Assembly: GCA_045586405.1 (NCBI GenBank) | Contig: JAZNAG010000098.1 | Coordinates: 1-53,069 of the forward strand | Origin: SIG607 sp045586405 | Lineage (GTDB): Bacteria > Bacillota > Clostridia > Oscillospirales > Acutalibacteraceae | Direction of reading: 5' to 3' | Length of the DNA stretch: 53,069 bases | Shown here: piece after piece, positions 24,813-34,120 of the stretch | Position numbering within the stretch: the stretch's first letter is position 1 | How the letters are laid out: each line of letters opens with the position of its first letter | Notes under the pieces: generated by a model | The model's database searches: none | What the model saw: the letters and a program-made list of their open reading frames with translations, nothing else | What the model was told of the DNA's origin: nothing | Made by a program: the position numbers and the translations under genes

Positions 24813-27800
24813 TTAGTATTTAATAATTCTGGGTGCAGTAAGCAAACCGGATTCGTAGATTCTATACTCATAACTCCAGTTAGTACCAGTAGTATGATAG
24901 GCGTTGGGACCCATCCAGCCAAGATTATATTTTGAAAGATGGAACGCACCAAAGGTGTTTACACGACTTGCATATACAGTGATATCAAGAGTATGCTCAC
25001 CTTCACTAAGGTCACCAAGGTCAACGGTATACGGTGCAAGAGAAGCATTGCCCATACGCCTTGAGTCAACATCAACAGTTACACAAGGCGCAAGATACAG
25101 ACCAAGCGCAATTTTTGTTTTTTGTCCACCATTTATTTTAAAGCGATATGTCAAGGGTCCGCCATAGAACGGAAGTCCTTGTCGTGTCCAGTCACCAAAA
25201 TAAATTTCTCTTTCGGGTTTGATAATTTTGACAGTATCACCAAGAATTTTCACGCCGAAATCGCCAAGTATGAACATATTTTCAACACAGGAAACAACAT
25301 TAAAAGGTTTAGTAACAACAAGAGTATTTTCACCCTTATTCAATTTGCCGATATTTACTTTTGTAATAGAAAAGTCAACATAATATCCCTGTGAAACCTT
25401 TTCGATTTTTTTACCGTTGAAGGTAATATCGGAAATATCAAAATCTTCAAGAGCAAGAATAGCGTTTTCAACATCAATTTCAGAGTTAATTTTTATTTCT
25501 AACGAAAGAGTGTTTTTGGGAGCTTCAAATTCAACTGCCCAAGGCTGTGCACCGTGAGTAGCTCCTGTGGAAAGACCGAGTTGAGTTTTAGCTTTTTCAC
25601 CGATACGCAGCATTTCTTCCTTTTCATTCCACTCGCCATCGTCAAGACGCCATTTTGCAATATCAAGAACACAGACATTGGGTTCGTGTAAAATCATCTC
25701 TGCGCTGCCGTGCATATATTCCTGAGAAGCAACTGGCAAAGCAGGTTTTTCAACCACCTGACTTCTTCCCTTCTCAAGTCTTAAAAGCAAACTGGAATGT
25801 GCATAACAGTACCATTTAATAACGGTATTGCCATCAACATATTCTGCTTCCATTTCACTCTTTTCACCGGTCAAAGTATCCATAACAAAAGGTCTGAATT
25901 CACCCTTAATGGTTACATAATACTTTTCCATATCGTCAATGCTCTTTCTGAAACTGTTATTAACATGGCAGATAAAGAGATTTTTGTTTTCTCCGTCTTC
26001 TCTCATACCGTACATAAGATTTGACGAGGGAGTACCGGCAAAAGTTTTGATTTCAACATTTCTATACGGTTCAACTGCATCAATAAGGCTACATTTATCC
26101 CATTCGATTTTTTCGCATTGCTCAGCAAACTTTGCACCTTCGTCGCTTTCAATTGCATCAATCATTGTGGGCAGATTACCCATAAATATAACCTTGCCGC
26201 CCTTTGCTCTGAATTTCTTTAAGGCATCAAGAGTTGTAGAGCGCAGAGTAAGACAGGCAGGAACCACAACAACATCATAGTTCATTTCGCCTACAGTAAA
26301 GCCACTATCACTATCCTTATACTGCTCAGGAAGCAGGGATTCGCAAATGTAGTCGAAATCAAGAGTATTATACAAAAGCCAGTTTGTAACTTCCTGGAAA
26401 CGCTTATTCAATTCAACTCTTATATTTGTAGTTAAATCATTTGGACCGAAATGAACCCACATAGACTCAATAGGATGAATAACACCGATTTTAATATCTG
26501 CCTTACCTCTTGTCATAAGAGTGTTAACACGGGCATAATGGTCTTCAATGAATGAATATTCTTTATACCAGGCAGACTGATGACCGATAGAGGCAGGATA
26601 GTCACGCTTTGCCTCACCCTTCATTGACACCCAATAAAGATGTGGTACACGAACGCTGACACCGAGAGCTGCCTGCCAGTCACCCTGCATCTTATGACCT
26701 CTGAAGTCAAAATCCCAGAATGTAACACCGTAAAGTTCACTCATAACGCCTTCTCTGCCGTACTGATGTGCAGCACTGGCGGCCTGCTTAACAGTGGTAA
26801 ACTCTCTTGCATCTAAAAGCATATCTACACCGGGAATACCGAATTTGCGGAAGGAACGCATAGCCTCGCCATTACAGGAAGTTTGTCCCTGAAGGGTTGC
26901 TTCCAAAAGCATATGTCCTGTCAACAGAATTCCGTTATCAAGACACCACTGACCGAGAGTATCGGCATATGCAGAAACAAAACGCTCAGTCGAATGGTCA
27001 CTAAAGCGGTAGCGGGTTGTATTTGCCATACCTTTTCTATCCCACATTACTTCGGGAAGTTTATCAATAATACTTTCACCGTACTGAGCTTTAAATGTAT
27101 CGTCAAAGTCATCTGTAAACGGTAAAAATACATCCTGTTCTTTAAGAGCAAAGTTAAGAATGGTTTTATGTGTCATTTGAGGCTCATCGGTAAATATTGC
27201 AGGTACAGATTTACCAAATTCGTCACCCAAAACTTCTTTGTAACGTTCATGGGTAACCCGAACAAACTCATTCATCGTATCTTTAGAAAGGGTATCTGAA
27301 TAGGCTTGGAAGTTATACCAAGGTCCTGTATTCTTATGACAAAAATATGTATACCAAACCTTACCCTCAGCGCACTCTTCACCATCATTAAGACGTTTAT
27401 ATGAAACAAGATATCCTTCATTATCAAGCACAACGCTATGACGTGCTATAAGCACTGAATCGGGAGTACGTGAGCCTAATGCATTTGAAGATATGTTATC
27501 TTTAATTTCATCGTTCTCGGATACGGGAACAGTTGTAAACATTAAATATTTTTGACGGTTTTCCTTTTTTGCGGTAACATAACCACCGGCATAACCGGAA
27601 GGCCACTTGTCCTCATCGTAAAGCCAGGTAAGCATATTTTCTTCCTTTGCTTTTTCACTACAAGCCTTAACCAAAGCCATATACTCATCTGACAAATATT
27701 TTGTTGCCATGCCGACACGGGTATGGATATGAAATCCGCCCATGCCCATTTCTTTCATAAACTCTATTTCTTTTAAAAGTTCATCCTTCTTAAGTTCACA

Positions 27801-27896
27801 GTTCCACGCCCAGAAAGGTGTGCATCTATACTCGGCAGAAGGATTTTTAAATAATTCTAAATCTAAATTTTCCGATTGATTTTTTGGATATAACAT
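24813..27896 (-). CDS. Glycoside hydrolase, GH106 (alpha-L-rhamnosidase)-like
   Basis: 1027 aa. The N-terminal region ELFKNPSAEYRCTPFWAWNCELKKDELLKEIEFMKEMGMGGFHIHTRVG is typical of the GH106-type TIM-barrel. Acidic candidates for catalysis include the segments FTDEPQMTH and MSELYGVTFWDFDFRGHK. The last part (about 780-1027) is a beta-sandwich of galactose-binding type. There is no signal peptide, so the enzyme is cytoplasmic and should act on small imported glycosides. The ATG at 27896 follows GGAGG; an upstream frame lies inside the promoter. It is a single-gene unit with its own promoter and terminator. Specificity for rhamnose is inferred from family resemblance only. Confidence 0.78.
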   Translation of the reverse strand: MLYPKNQSENLDLELFKNPSAEYRCTPFWAWNCELKKDELLKEIEFMKEMGMGGFHIHTRVGMATKYLSDEYMALVKACSEKAKEENMLTWLYDEDKWPSGYAGGYVTAKKENRQKYLMFTTVPVSENDEIKDNISSNALGSRTPDSVLIARHSVVLDNEGYLVSYKRLNDGEECAEGKVWYTYFCHKNTGPWYNFQAYSDTLSKDTMNEFVRVTHERYKEVLGDEFGKSVPAIFTDEPQMTHKTILNFALKEQDVFLPFTDDFDDTFKAQYGESIIDKLPEVMWDRKGMANTTRYRFSDHSTERFVSAYADTLGQWCLDNGILLTGHMLLEATLQGQTSCNGEAMRSFRKFGIPGVDMLLDAREFTTVKQAASAAHQYGREGVMSELYGVTFWDFDFRGHKMQGDWQAALGVSVRVPHLYWVSMKGEAKRDYPASIGHQSAWYKEYSFIEDHYARVNTLMTRGKADIKIGVIHPIESMWVHFGPNDLTTNIRVELNKRFQEVTNWLLYNTLDFDYICESLLPEQYKDSDSGFTVGEMNYDVVVVPACLTLRSTTLDALKKFRAKGGKVIFMGNLPTMIDAIESDEGAKFAEQCEKIEWDKCSLIDAVEPYRNVEIKTFAGTPSSNLMYGMREDGENKNLFICHVNNSFRKSIDDMEKYYVTIKGEFRPFVMDTLTGEKSEMEAEYVDGNTVIKWYCYAHSSLLLRLEKGRSQVVEKPALPVASQEYMHGSAEMILHEPNVCVLDIAKWRLDDGEWNEKEEMLRIGEKAKTQLGLSTGATHGAQPWAVEFEAPKNTLSLEIKINSEIDVENAILALEDFDISDITFNGKKIEKVSQGYYVDFSITKVNIGKLNKGENTLVVTKPFNVVSCVENMFILGDFGVKILGDTVKIIKPEREIYFGDWTRQGLPFYGGPLTYRFKINGGQKTKIALGLYLAPCVTVDVDSRRMGNASLAPYTVDLGDLSEGEHTLDITVYASRVNTFGAFHLSKYNLGWMGPNAYHTTGTNWSYEYRIYESGLLTAPRIIKY

Positions 27897-27927
27897 ATCA
27901 TTACCTCCGAAGGCTATTTCTACCAAA

Positions 27928-27956
27928 ATTATAACATTGATAAAAATAAAAGTCAA
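27928..27956 (-). promoter_or_regulatory. Promoter of the GH106-like gene
   Basis: TTGACT (27951-27956), a 17-bp spacer and TATAAT (27928-27933) on the minus strand. It stands back-to-back with a plus-strand promoter starting at 27968. Confidence 0.8.
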
Positions 27957-27967
27957 TATAAGTTTAG

Positions 27968-27996
27968 TTGCTTTTTGACGGTATTTATGCTATATT
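27968..27996 (+). promoter_or_regulatory. Candidate promoter of the FliB-like gene
   Basis: TTGCTT (27968-27973), a 17-bp spacer and TATATT (27991-27996). Transcription would begin near 28003, leaving a leader of only about 10 nt with GGTGA at its very start, so another promoter cannot be excluded. Confidence 0.45.
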
Positions 27997-28012
27997 TTAT
28001 ATGGTGAATTTT

Positions 28013-28834
28013 ATGAAAATTTATGTACCGTCTTATTATAATGATTTTAAATGTACAGCAGATAAATGCAAGCATAACTGCTGCATCGGATGGGAAATAG
28101 ACGTTGACAGCGATACGCTACAGAAATACTCAAAATACAATGAAATAATGCAGTATATTGACTGTAACGAAACCCCGCATTTTATACTTTCAGAAAATGA
28201 CCGTTGTCCTTTTTTGAACAGCAAAAATCTTTGCCAACTGATTATTAAATACGGTGATGATTTTTTGTGTCAGATATGTCGCGACCATCCACGCTTTTAT
28301 AACTTTTTTGATGAAAGAACCGAAATCGGTCTGGGACTTACCTGCCCCGCCGCCGCAAAGCTAATAATTGACAATAAATTTTCTCTTTGTCTTTACGGAG
28401 AAGATGAGGAAGAATCATACCAAAACCCCGAAGAAAAAGAATTTTTAAAACAGCGTGACGCTTATTTTAACAAAAATATTGAGAATTTCAGTGAATTTTT
28501 GCCTGAAGTTAAACTTTCTTTTCTCTATGATAAATTTATCGGTCTTGAACGGTTAGATGACAGTTGGGAAAATTATCTTTCACCTCTCAAAAACAATAAT
28601 ATAAGACTAAAAGACATTAAAATAACCAACAAAAACAAGGCGTATAATCTGTTTTGTTATTTTGTTTACCGACATTTACACAATACTTCACTTGCGTTTT
28701 GTCTTTTGTGCACCTATATTATATTTGCTCTTGGCGGTGATATTTACGATACCGCCCGAATGTTTTCAAGCGAAATTGAATACAGCGATGAGAATGTTGA
28801 AAAGATTATTGAGATTATCCAAAAGTCATTATAA
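28013..28834 (+). CDS. FliB-like (flagellin lysine-N-methylase family) cysteine-cluster protein
   Basis: 273 aa. The N-terminus MKIYVPSYYNDFKC is typical of proteins annotated as flagellin lysine N-methylase. Cysteines that would bind a metal or Fe-S cluster are in CTADKCKHNCC, DRCPFLNSKNLC, FLCQICRDHPR and GLTCPAAA. No flagellar gene lies in the window, so methylation of flagellin is doubtful here and another protein target is possible. The ATG at 28013 is chosen because longer frames run into the promoter. The gene stands alone between a divergent glycosidase gene and a convergent arg operon. Confidence 0.75.
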   Translation: MKIYVPSYYNDFKCTADKCKHNCCIGWEIDVDSDTLQKYSKYNEIMQYIDCNETPHFILSENDRCPFLNSKNLCQLIIKYGDDFLCQICRDHPRFYNFFDERTEIGLGLTCPAAAKLIIDNKFSLCLYGEDEEESYQNPEEKEFLKQRDAYFNKNIENFSEFLPEVKLSFLYDKFIGLERLDDSWENYLSPLKNNNIRLKDIKITNKNKAYNLFCYFVYRHLHNTSLAFCLLCTYIIFALGGDIYDTARMFSSEIEYSDENVEKIIEIIQKSL

Positions 28835-28838
28835 AATT

Positions 28839-28866
28839 AAAAGGAGATGCATTAGCATCTCCTTTT
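28839..28866. terminator. Bidirectional terminator between fliB-like gene and argF
   Basis: AAAAGGAGATGC (stem), ATTA (loop), GCATCTCCTTTT, with T-rich bases after it in both directions. It closes the convergent FliB-like and arg transcripts. Confidence 0.85.
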
Positions 28867-28870
28867 GATT

Positions 28871-29854
28871 TTAAATAGTTTCTGCTATTACTGCTTTAAT
28901 TGTGTGCATACGATTTTCGGCTTCTTTGAAAACGATAGAGCGGTCACTTTCAAATACTTCGTCTGTAACCTCCATACTGTCTCTGCCAAATCTCTCTCCC
29001 ATTTCCTTACCTATTACGGTTTTAAGGTCATGGAAGGACGGCAGACAGTGCATAAATACTACGTTTTCTGCGGCGGAATTCATAAGAGCGGTATTTACCT
29101 GATATGCAGACAAATCATTTATACGCTCTTCCCAAACTTCTACAGGCTCTCCCATAGAAACCCAAACATCTGTGCAGATAACATTTGCACCCTTTACAGC
29201 CTTCATAGGATCGGTCTCAAACTTCAGCACAGCACCGCTTTTTTCAGCAAGTTTCTTACACTTATTTACAAGTTCGGCATCAGGCATATACTTTTCAGGA
29301 GCGCATGCTGTAAAATTAAGTCCCATAATAGCGCATCCTACCATAAGTGAGTTGCCCATATTATATCGGGCATCACCCATATAAACAAAGTTTATGCCTT
29401 TAAGATAACCAAAATGTTCTTTAATAGTTAAAAAATCAGCAAGAATTTGTGTAGGATGGAATTCATTAGTAAGACCGTTCCATACCGGTACAGAGGAATA
29501 CCGAGCCAGTTCTTCAACAATTTCCTGACCGTAACCTCTATATTCAATACCATCATAAATTCCGGACAAAACTCTTGCAGTATCGGCGATACTTTCTTTT
29601 TTTCCAATCTGAGAGGCAGAAGGATCAAGAAATGTAGAACAGATACCAAGATCATTTGCCGCAACCTCGAAACTGCAACGGGTACGTGTACTGTTTTTCT
29701 CAAAAATAAGAGCAATGTTTTTGCCGTGATATTTATCGTGGGCTATACCCTCTTTTTTCATTTTTTTATACTCTGCAGCCTTATCTATAAGATATTCGAT
29801 TTCTTCTGCAGTAAAATCAAGAAGTTTCAGAAAATCTCTGCCTTTTAAGTTCAT
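28871..29854 (-). CDS. argF: Ornithine carbamoyltransferase ArgF
   Basis: 327 aa. Carbamoyl-phosphate site STRTRCSFE (about 57-65), ornithine-site motifs HPTQ and the HCLP loop (FMHCLPSFHD). It converts ornithine and carbamoyl phosphate to citrulline. The ATG at 29854 has GAAAGGAA 6-8 nt upstream; the 21 codons upstream in frame belong to the argD tail region. It is the last gene of the seven-gene arg operon. No carbamoyl-phosphate synthase gene is in the window. Confidence 0.96.
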   Translation of the reverse strand: MNLKGRDFLKLLDFTAEEIEYLIDKAAEYKKMKKEGIAHDKYHGKNIALIFEKNSTRTRCSFEVAANDLGICSTFLDPSASQIGKKESIADTARVLSGIYDGIEYRGYGQEIVEELARYSSVPVWNGLTNEFHPTQILADFLTIKEHFGYLKGINFVYMGDARYNMGNSLMVGCAIMGLNFTACAPEKYMPDAELVNKCKKLAEKSGAVLKFETDPMKAVKGANVICTDVWVSMGEPVEVWEERINDLSAYQVNTALMNSAAENVVFMHCLPSFHDLKTVIGKEMGERFGRDSMEVTDEVFESDRSIVFKEAENRMHTIKAVIAETI

Positions 29855-29867
29855 AAAAATTTCCTTT

Positions 29868-31043
29868 CTAAAGAGCACAAACCTCTTTAATAATATTAAG
29901 AGCTTTTTCAAGTTCATTTATAGGAATATTAAGTGCGGGAAGCAAGCGAACTTTAGTTTTGGCAGTAAGCACAAGTACACCGCGGTTTATACATTCCTTT
30001 ACAATATCAGCAGCAGGCTTTTCGGTTTCAATACCAAGCATAAGTCCCATACCTGTGATGCTTTTAATGCCCTTTGCACCGCTTAGAGCATCAACAATAA
30101 TTTTGTTGCGTTCTTTAACGCCGTCAAGCATGTTTTGGTCTATACGGCTGATTATGTTAACAGCACCTGCGCAAGACACAGGGTTACCGCCAAAGGTTGA
30201 GCCGTGGCTTGAATATGTAAAAATATCTTTAACTTTATCAAAAAGCATAGTAGCGCCTATGGGCAAACCACCTGCAAGACCTTTAGCGGTAGAAACTATA
30301 TCAGGAGTAAAGCCATAGTTCATATAACCGTAAAGTTCACCTGTTCTGCCGTTTCCTGTTTGCACCTCGTCAACTATAGTTAAAATATCCTTTTCCTTTG
30401 CTATTTTAACAATAGCATCCACAAAGTCCTGCTGTAAAGGAACAACACCGCCTTCACCCTGCACTGTTTCAAACATGATAGCGCTGGGAAAATACTTTTC
30501 AACACTTTCATATAGTGCTTTTACGTCATTTGCGGGTGTATATGCAAATCCGTTAGTCAGCGGCAGAAAATCGTTATGAAAAACATCCTGTCCCGTAGCG
30601 GCAAGTGTAGTGATAGTTCTGCCGTGGAAACTGTTTATAAGAGTCAGTATAACAGGTTCTTTAACACCTTTAACATCTGTTGCATACTTTCTTGCTGCTT
30701 TTATAGCGCACTCATTAGCCTCAGCACCCGAGTTGGAAAAAAACACCTTACTGCAACCTGTACGCTCACTTAACATTTCTGCAAGAGTAATACAAGGACT
30801 GCTGTAATATAGATTTGATGTATGCTGAAAACTGTCAAGCTGTTCTTTTACTGCATTAACCCAAAGATCATCGGAAAAGCCGAAAGTATTTACGGCGATA
30901 CCTGTACCAAGGTCAATATATTCCTTGCCCGTTTCGTCATAGCAATGACTTCCCTTTCCCTTTACAATTTGAACGGGAAAACGGTTATAAGTACCGGCGA
31001 TATATTTTTTATCTGCTTCAATATAACTGTTCAAAATTTTCAC
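29868..31043 (-). CDS. argD: Acetylornithine aminotransferase ArgD
   Basis: 391 aa, class-III PLP aminotransferase. The PLP lysine lies in STAKGLAGGLPIGA, with the DEVQTGNGRTG motif before it and SNSGAEANECAIKAAR near residue 95. It transfers the amino group from glutamate to N-acetylglutamate semialdehyde. It overlaps argB by 4 bases. Some ArgD enzymes also act in lysine synthesis, which fits the neighbouring dapA-lysA but cannot be shown here. Confidence 0.95.
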   Translation of the reverse strand: MKILNSYIEADKKYIAGTYNRFPVQIVKGKGSHCYDETGKEYIDLGTGIAVNTFGFSDDLWVNAVKEQLDSFQHTSNLYYSSPCITLAEMLSERTGCSKVFFSNSGAEANECAIKAARKYATDVKGVKEPVILTLINSFHGRTITTLAATGQDVFHNDFLPLTNGFAYTPANDVKALYESVEKYFPSAIMFETVQGEGGVVPLQQDFVDAIVKIAKEKDILTIVDEVQTGNGRTGELYGYMNYGFTPDIVSTAKGLAGGLPIGATMLFDKVKDIFTYSSHGSTFGGNPVSCAGAVNIISRIDQNMLDGVKERNKIIVDALSGAKGIKSITGMGLMLGIETEKPAADIVKECINRGVLVLTAKTKVRLLPALNIPINELEKALNIIKEVCAL

Positions 31044-31903
31044 CCTTTATTTTTGTAGAACATAGTACCGATACCCTCATCGGTCAAGGTTTCAATAAGA
31101 ATTGAATGTTCAACGCGACCGTCAATTATAAACACTTTTCTAACGCCCCAGTTGATAGCATTAACACAGCATTCTACCTTAGGAATCATACCGTCAGAAA
31201 TAGTTCCGTCCTTCATTAGCGTTTTTGCCTCATCAACTTCAATATGAGAAATAAGGGAATTATCGTCGTTCTTATCCTTTAAAATACCGCTTATATCGGT
31301 TAAAGAAATAAGGCTTTCAGCTTCCATTGCACCTGCAATTTTAGCAGCGGCAGTATCGGCGTTAACGTTGTAAACATTACCTTCTTTATCACAGGCAAGG
31401 GTTGAAACAACGGGAATATAGCCCTTTTCAATTACATCAAGGATAGGCTGAACATTAACCTTGGTTATATCACCAACATAGCCTAAATCTTTATTTTTAG
31501 CTTCTGCCATAAGCATATGACCGTCAATACCCGAAAGACCTATTGCTTTACCGCCTTTACGTTCAATAAGGTTAACAAGGCTCTTATTAACCTTACCCGC
31601 AAGTACCATTTGAACAATATCAACAGTATCCTTATCGGTAACACGAAGTCCGTTAACAAACTTGCTCTCAATTCCTACTCTGCCAAGCATTTCGGTAATT
31701 TCGGGACCACCACCATGAACAAGAACAACCTTAACACCAACAAGTGTCAAAAGAATAATATCACTCATTACAGAGTTCTTTAGGTCTTCGTTAATCATAG
31801 CGTTACCGCCATATTTAATTACAACAATTTTGCCGGTATACTTCTTAATATAAGGAAGTGCCTGTACAAGTATTTCGGCTCTGTCAGCATTAGAAACGTT
31901 CAT
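31040..31903 (-). CDS. argB: Acetylglutamate kinase ArgB
   Basis: 287 aa. The nucleotide-binding VVIKYGGNAM (about 26-35), VLVHGGGPEITEML and NVNADTAAAKIAGAM segments are diagnostic of this amino-acid kinase. It phosphorylates N-acetylglutamate. The tail HSILIETLTDEGIGTMF is the arginine-sensitive type, so feedback inhibition is likely. GGAGAG precedes the ATG, after a hairpin at 31930-31956. Confidence 0.95.
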   Translation of the reverse strand: MNVSNADRAEILVQALPYIKKYTGKIVVIKYGGNAMINEDLKNSVMSDIILLTLVGVKVVLVHGGGPEITEMLGRVGIESKFVNGLRVTDKDTVDIVQMVLAGKVNKSLVNLIERKGGKAIGLSGIDGHMLMAEAKNKDLGYVGDITKVNVQPILDVIEKGYIPVVSTLACDKEGNVYNVNADTAAAKIAGAMEAESLISLTDISGILKDKNDDNSLISHIEVDEAKTLMKDGTISDGMIPKVECCVNAINWGVRKVFIIDGRVEHSILIETLTDEGIGTMFYKNKG

Positions 31904-31929
31904 AATTTACTCTCCATTCAAAACAGTTA

Positions 31930-31956
31930 AAATCTCCATAAATTATGGAGATTTTA
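31930..31956 (-). terminator. Hairpin between argJ and argB
   Basis: AAAATCTCCAT/ATGGAGATTTT (11 bp) with a 5-nt loop. On the minus strand it is followed by TTTTAACTGTTTT, so it is a weak terminator or an mRNA-processing or stabilising stem inside the operon. Confidence 0.5.
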
Positions 31957-31959
31957 TTT

Positions 31960-33171
31960 TTATGTACGGTAGTCACCGTTAATTTTTACATAGTCATAGG
32001 TCAAATCGCAACCCCAAGCGGTAGCTGAAAATTCACCGTCGTTAAGGTTAACCAAGATTTCGATTTCATTTTCAAGCAGTATTTCTTTTGCTTTTTCCTC
32101 AGAAAAATCAACACCGCTGCCATTTTTGCATACTTCTATAGTACCTTTTGCAGATTTAAAGGAAACATCAACCTTTTCAACATCTACATCACACTTTGCG
32201 TAACCGATAGCACAAAGAATTCTTCCCCAGTTAGCATCAGCGCCAAACATAGCCGCTTTTGTAAGAGATGAACAAATAATGCTCTTAGCGGTCTTTTTGG
32301 CAACAGTATCATCCATAGCACCGCAAACCTTACATTCAAGCATTTTTGTAGCACCCTCGCCATCAGCTGCAATACAACGGCAAAGATAAACAGTAACAGT
32401 ATTAAGTGCCTTCATAAAGGTTTTATAGTCGTCATTATCTTCAGTTATTTCGCTATTTCCGGCCATACCGTTAGCCATAACAGTAACCATATCGTTAGTC
32501 GATGTATCGCCGTCCACACTGACCATATTAAAAGTTTCTTTAATATCGGCAGACAACGCTTTTTGAAGTATTTTTGACGATATAGCACAGTCGGTAGTAA
32601 TAAATACAAGCATAGTAGCCATATCAGGATGAATCATACCGCTACCTTTGGCAATACCACCGATTTTACACTCTTTTCCACCGATTTCAAAAGAAACGGC
32701 AATTTCTTTAAGAGCAGTATCAGTAGTCATAATTGCATTAGCGGCATCAACGCTGTTATTACCAAGGGAATTTACCAACTCCGGTATACCCTCTTTAATA
32801 GGAGTGATATCGAGAGGTTGTCCGATAACACCTGTAGAAGCAACAACAATATCTTCATTATTGATGGAAAGTGCGTCAGCAATTAAAGAACTCATTTGTT
32901 CTGCAACCTCTACACCATTCGCATTACATGTATTCGCATTACCGCTGTTACAAATTACCGCTTGAGCAACACCGTTTTCAAGGTGACGCTTTGTAACGGA
33001 AATAGGTGCACCTTTCACAAGGTTGGTTGTATAAACAGCCGCAGTATTTGCCTTTTTCTCACTAAAAATAAGAGCAAGGTCTTTTTTAGTTTTATTCTTT
33101 CTTATACCACAGTGAATACCTGCAGCTGTGAAACCTTTTGCGGCGCAAATACCGCCTTCAATTATCTTCAT
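31960..33171 (-). CDS. argJ: Bifunctional ornithine acetyltransferase / N-acetylglutamate synthase ArgJ
   Basis: 403 aa, the normal length. The self-cleavage site is A185-T186 within PDMATMLVF, and T186 becomes the nucleophile of the beta chain. Other family segments are CNSGNANTC and SVDGDTSTNDMV. It recycles the acetyl group from acetylornithine to glutamate, and if bifunctional also makes acetylglutamate, which would explain why no argA is seen. The ATG at 33171 is preceded by GAAAGGC. Confidence 0.94.
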   Translation of the reverse strand: MKIIEGGICAAKGFTAAGIHCGIRKNKTKKDLALIFSEKKANTAAVYTTNLVKGAPISVTKRHLENGVAQAVICNSGNANTCNANGVEVAEQMSSLIADALSINNEDIVVASTGVIGQPLDITPIKEGIPELVNSLGNNSVDAANAIMTTDTALKEIAVSFEIGGKECKIGGIAKGSGMIHPDMATMLVFITTDCAISSKILQKALSADIKETFNMVSVDGDTSTNDMVTVMANGMAGNSEITEDNDDYKTFMKALNTVTVYLCRCIAADGEGATKMLECKVCGAMDDTVAKKTAKSIICSSLTKAAMFGADANWGRILCAIGYAKCDVDVEKVDVSFKSAKGTIEVCKNGSGVDFSEEKAKEILLENEIEILVNLNDGEFSATAWGCDLTYDYVKINGDYRT

Positions 33172-33187
33172 AAACAAATGCCTTTCT

Positions 33188-34120
33188 TTAAACGTTAAGT
33201 CCGGTAGTAACATCAGCACCAAGGCAGATATTCATGCACTGCACAGCTGCACCGGATGCTCCTTTACCAAGATTATCGTATCTTGCAGCAAGAAGTATTC
33301 TATCATCATTACCAAAAACGGAAATTTCCATACTGTCAAGACCTGAAAGAGCAGCGGCAGATAAAAATCCGCCTTCATCAGCATCATCAATATATTTAAC
33401 AATAGGTCCGTTATACTTTTCTTTATATAAATTTTTAATATCTTCTATAGTTGCTGAGTTTTTAAGCTGAGATTTAAAGAGCGGAACCGTAACACACATA
33501 CCGCTGTAAAAATCAGAAACTATCGGTGAAAATGCAGGTGCATTTTGAATAGTAGTCAGCGCCACCATTTCTTTTAAATGCTTATGTTGTTGAGCAAGTG
33601 CGTACTGACGAGGCGCCGTATACAAAACGTCAACCGAGTCACCCTCATACTCAGCAATCATTTTTTTACCGCCACCGCTGTATCCGGTAACAGAGGTGCA
33701 ACAAAGAAGTATATCTTTATCAATAATTCCTACTTTAACAAGCGGATAAACAAGCGCTATAAAACCACTGGCATGACATCCAGGCACAGCAATTTTTTTA
33801 GCGGTGCTAAGTTTCTTTTCAATATCTTTATCAAGCTCAGGAAAACCGTATGCCCAGTCACTGTTTGTTCGGTGAGCAGTAGATGTATCAAGAATAACGG
33901 TATTTTCGTTTTCAAGCAAAGAAACCGATTCTCTAGCCGCATCATCAGGCAAACACAGAAAAACAATATCCGCGCTGTTTATAGCCTCTTTTCTGGCATT
34001 TACATCCTTTCGATTTTCTTCACTTAGCTTAATAAGTGTAATATCATCTCTTTTTTCGAGACGTTCATAAATTCTCAGACCGGTGGTACCTGCACTACCG
34101 TCTATAAAAACTTTTTTCAT
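33188..34120 (-). CDS. argC: N-acetyl-gamma-glutamyl-phosphate reductase ArgC (short type)
   Basis: 310 aa, the shorter (type 2) ArgC form. The N-terminal KVFIDGSAGTTGLRIYERL binds NADP, and the catalytic cysteine lies in PGCHASGFIAL (about 117). It reduces acetylglutamyl phosphate to the semialdehyde. Its ATG overlaps the argH stop by one base. The short form is less common beside argJBDF than the about 345-aa form, but the assignment is firm. Confidence 0.92.
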   Translation of the reverse strand: MKKVFIDGSAGTTGLRIYERLEKRDDITLIKLSEENRKDVNARKEAINSADIVFLCLPDDAARESVSLLENENTVILDTSTAHRTNSDWAYGFPELDKDIEKKLSTAKKIAVPGCHASGFIALVYPLVKVGIIDKDILLCCTSVTGYSGGGKKMIAEYEGDSVDVLYTAPRQYALAQQHKHLKEMVALTTIQNAPAFSPIVSDFYSGMCVTVPLFKSQLKNSATIEDIKNLYKEKYNGPIVKYIDDADEGGFLSAAALSGLDSMEISVFGNDDRILLAARYDNLGKGASGAAVQCMNICLGADVTTGLNV

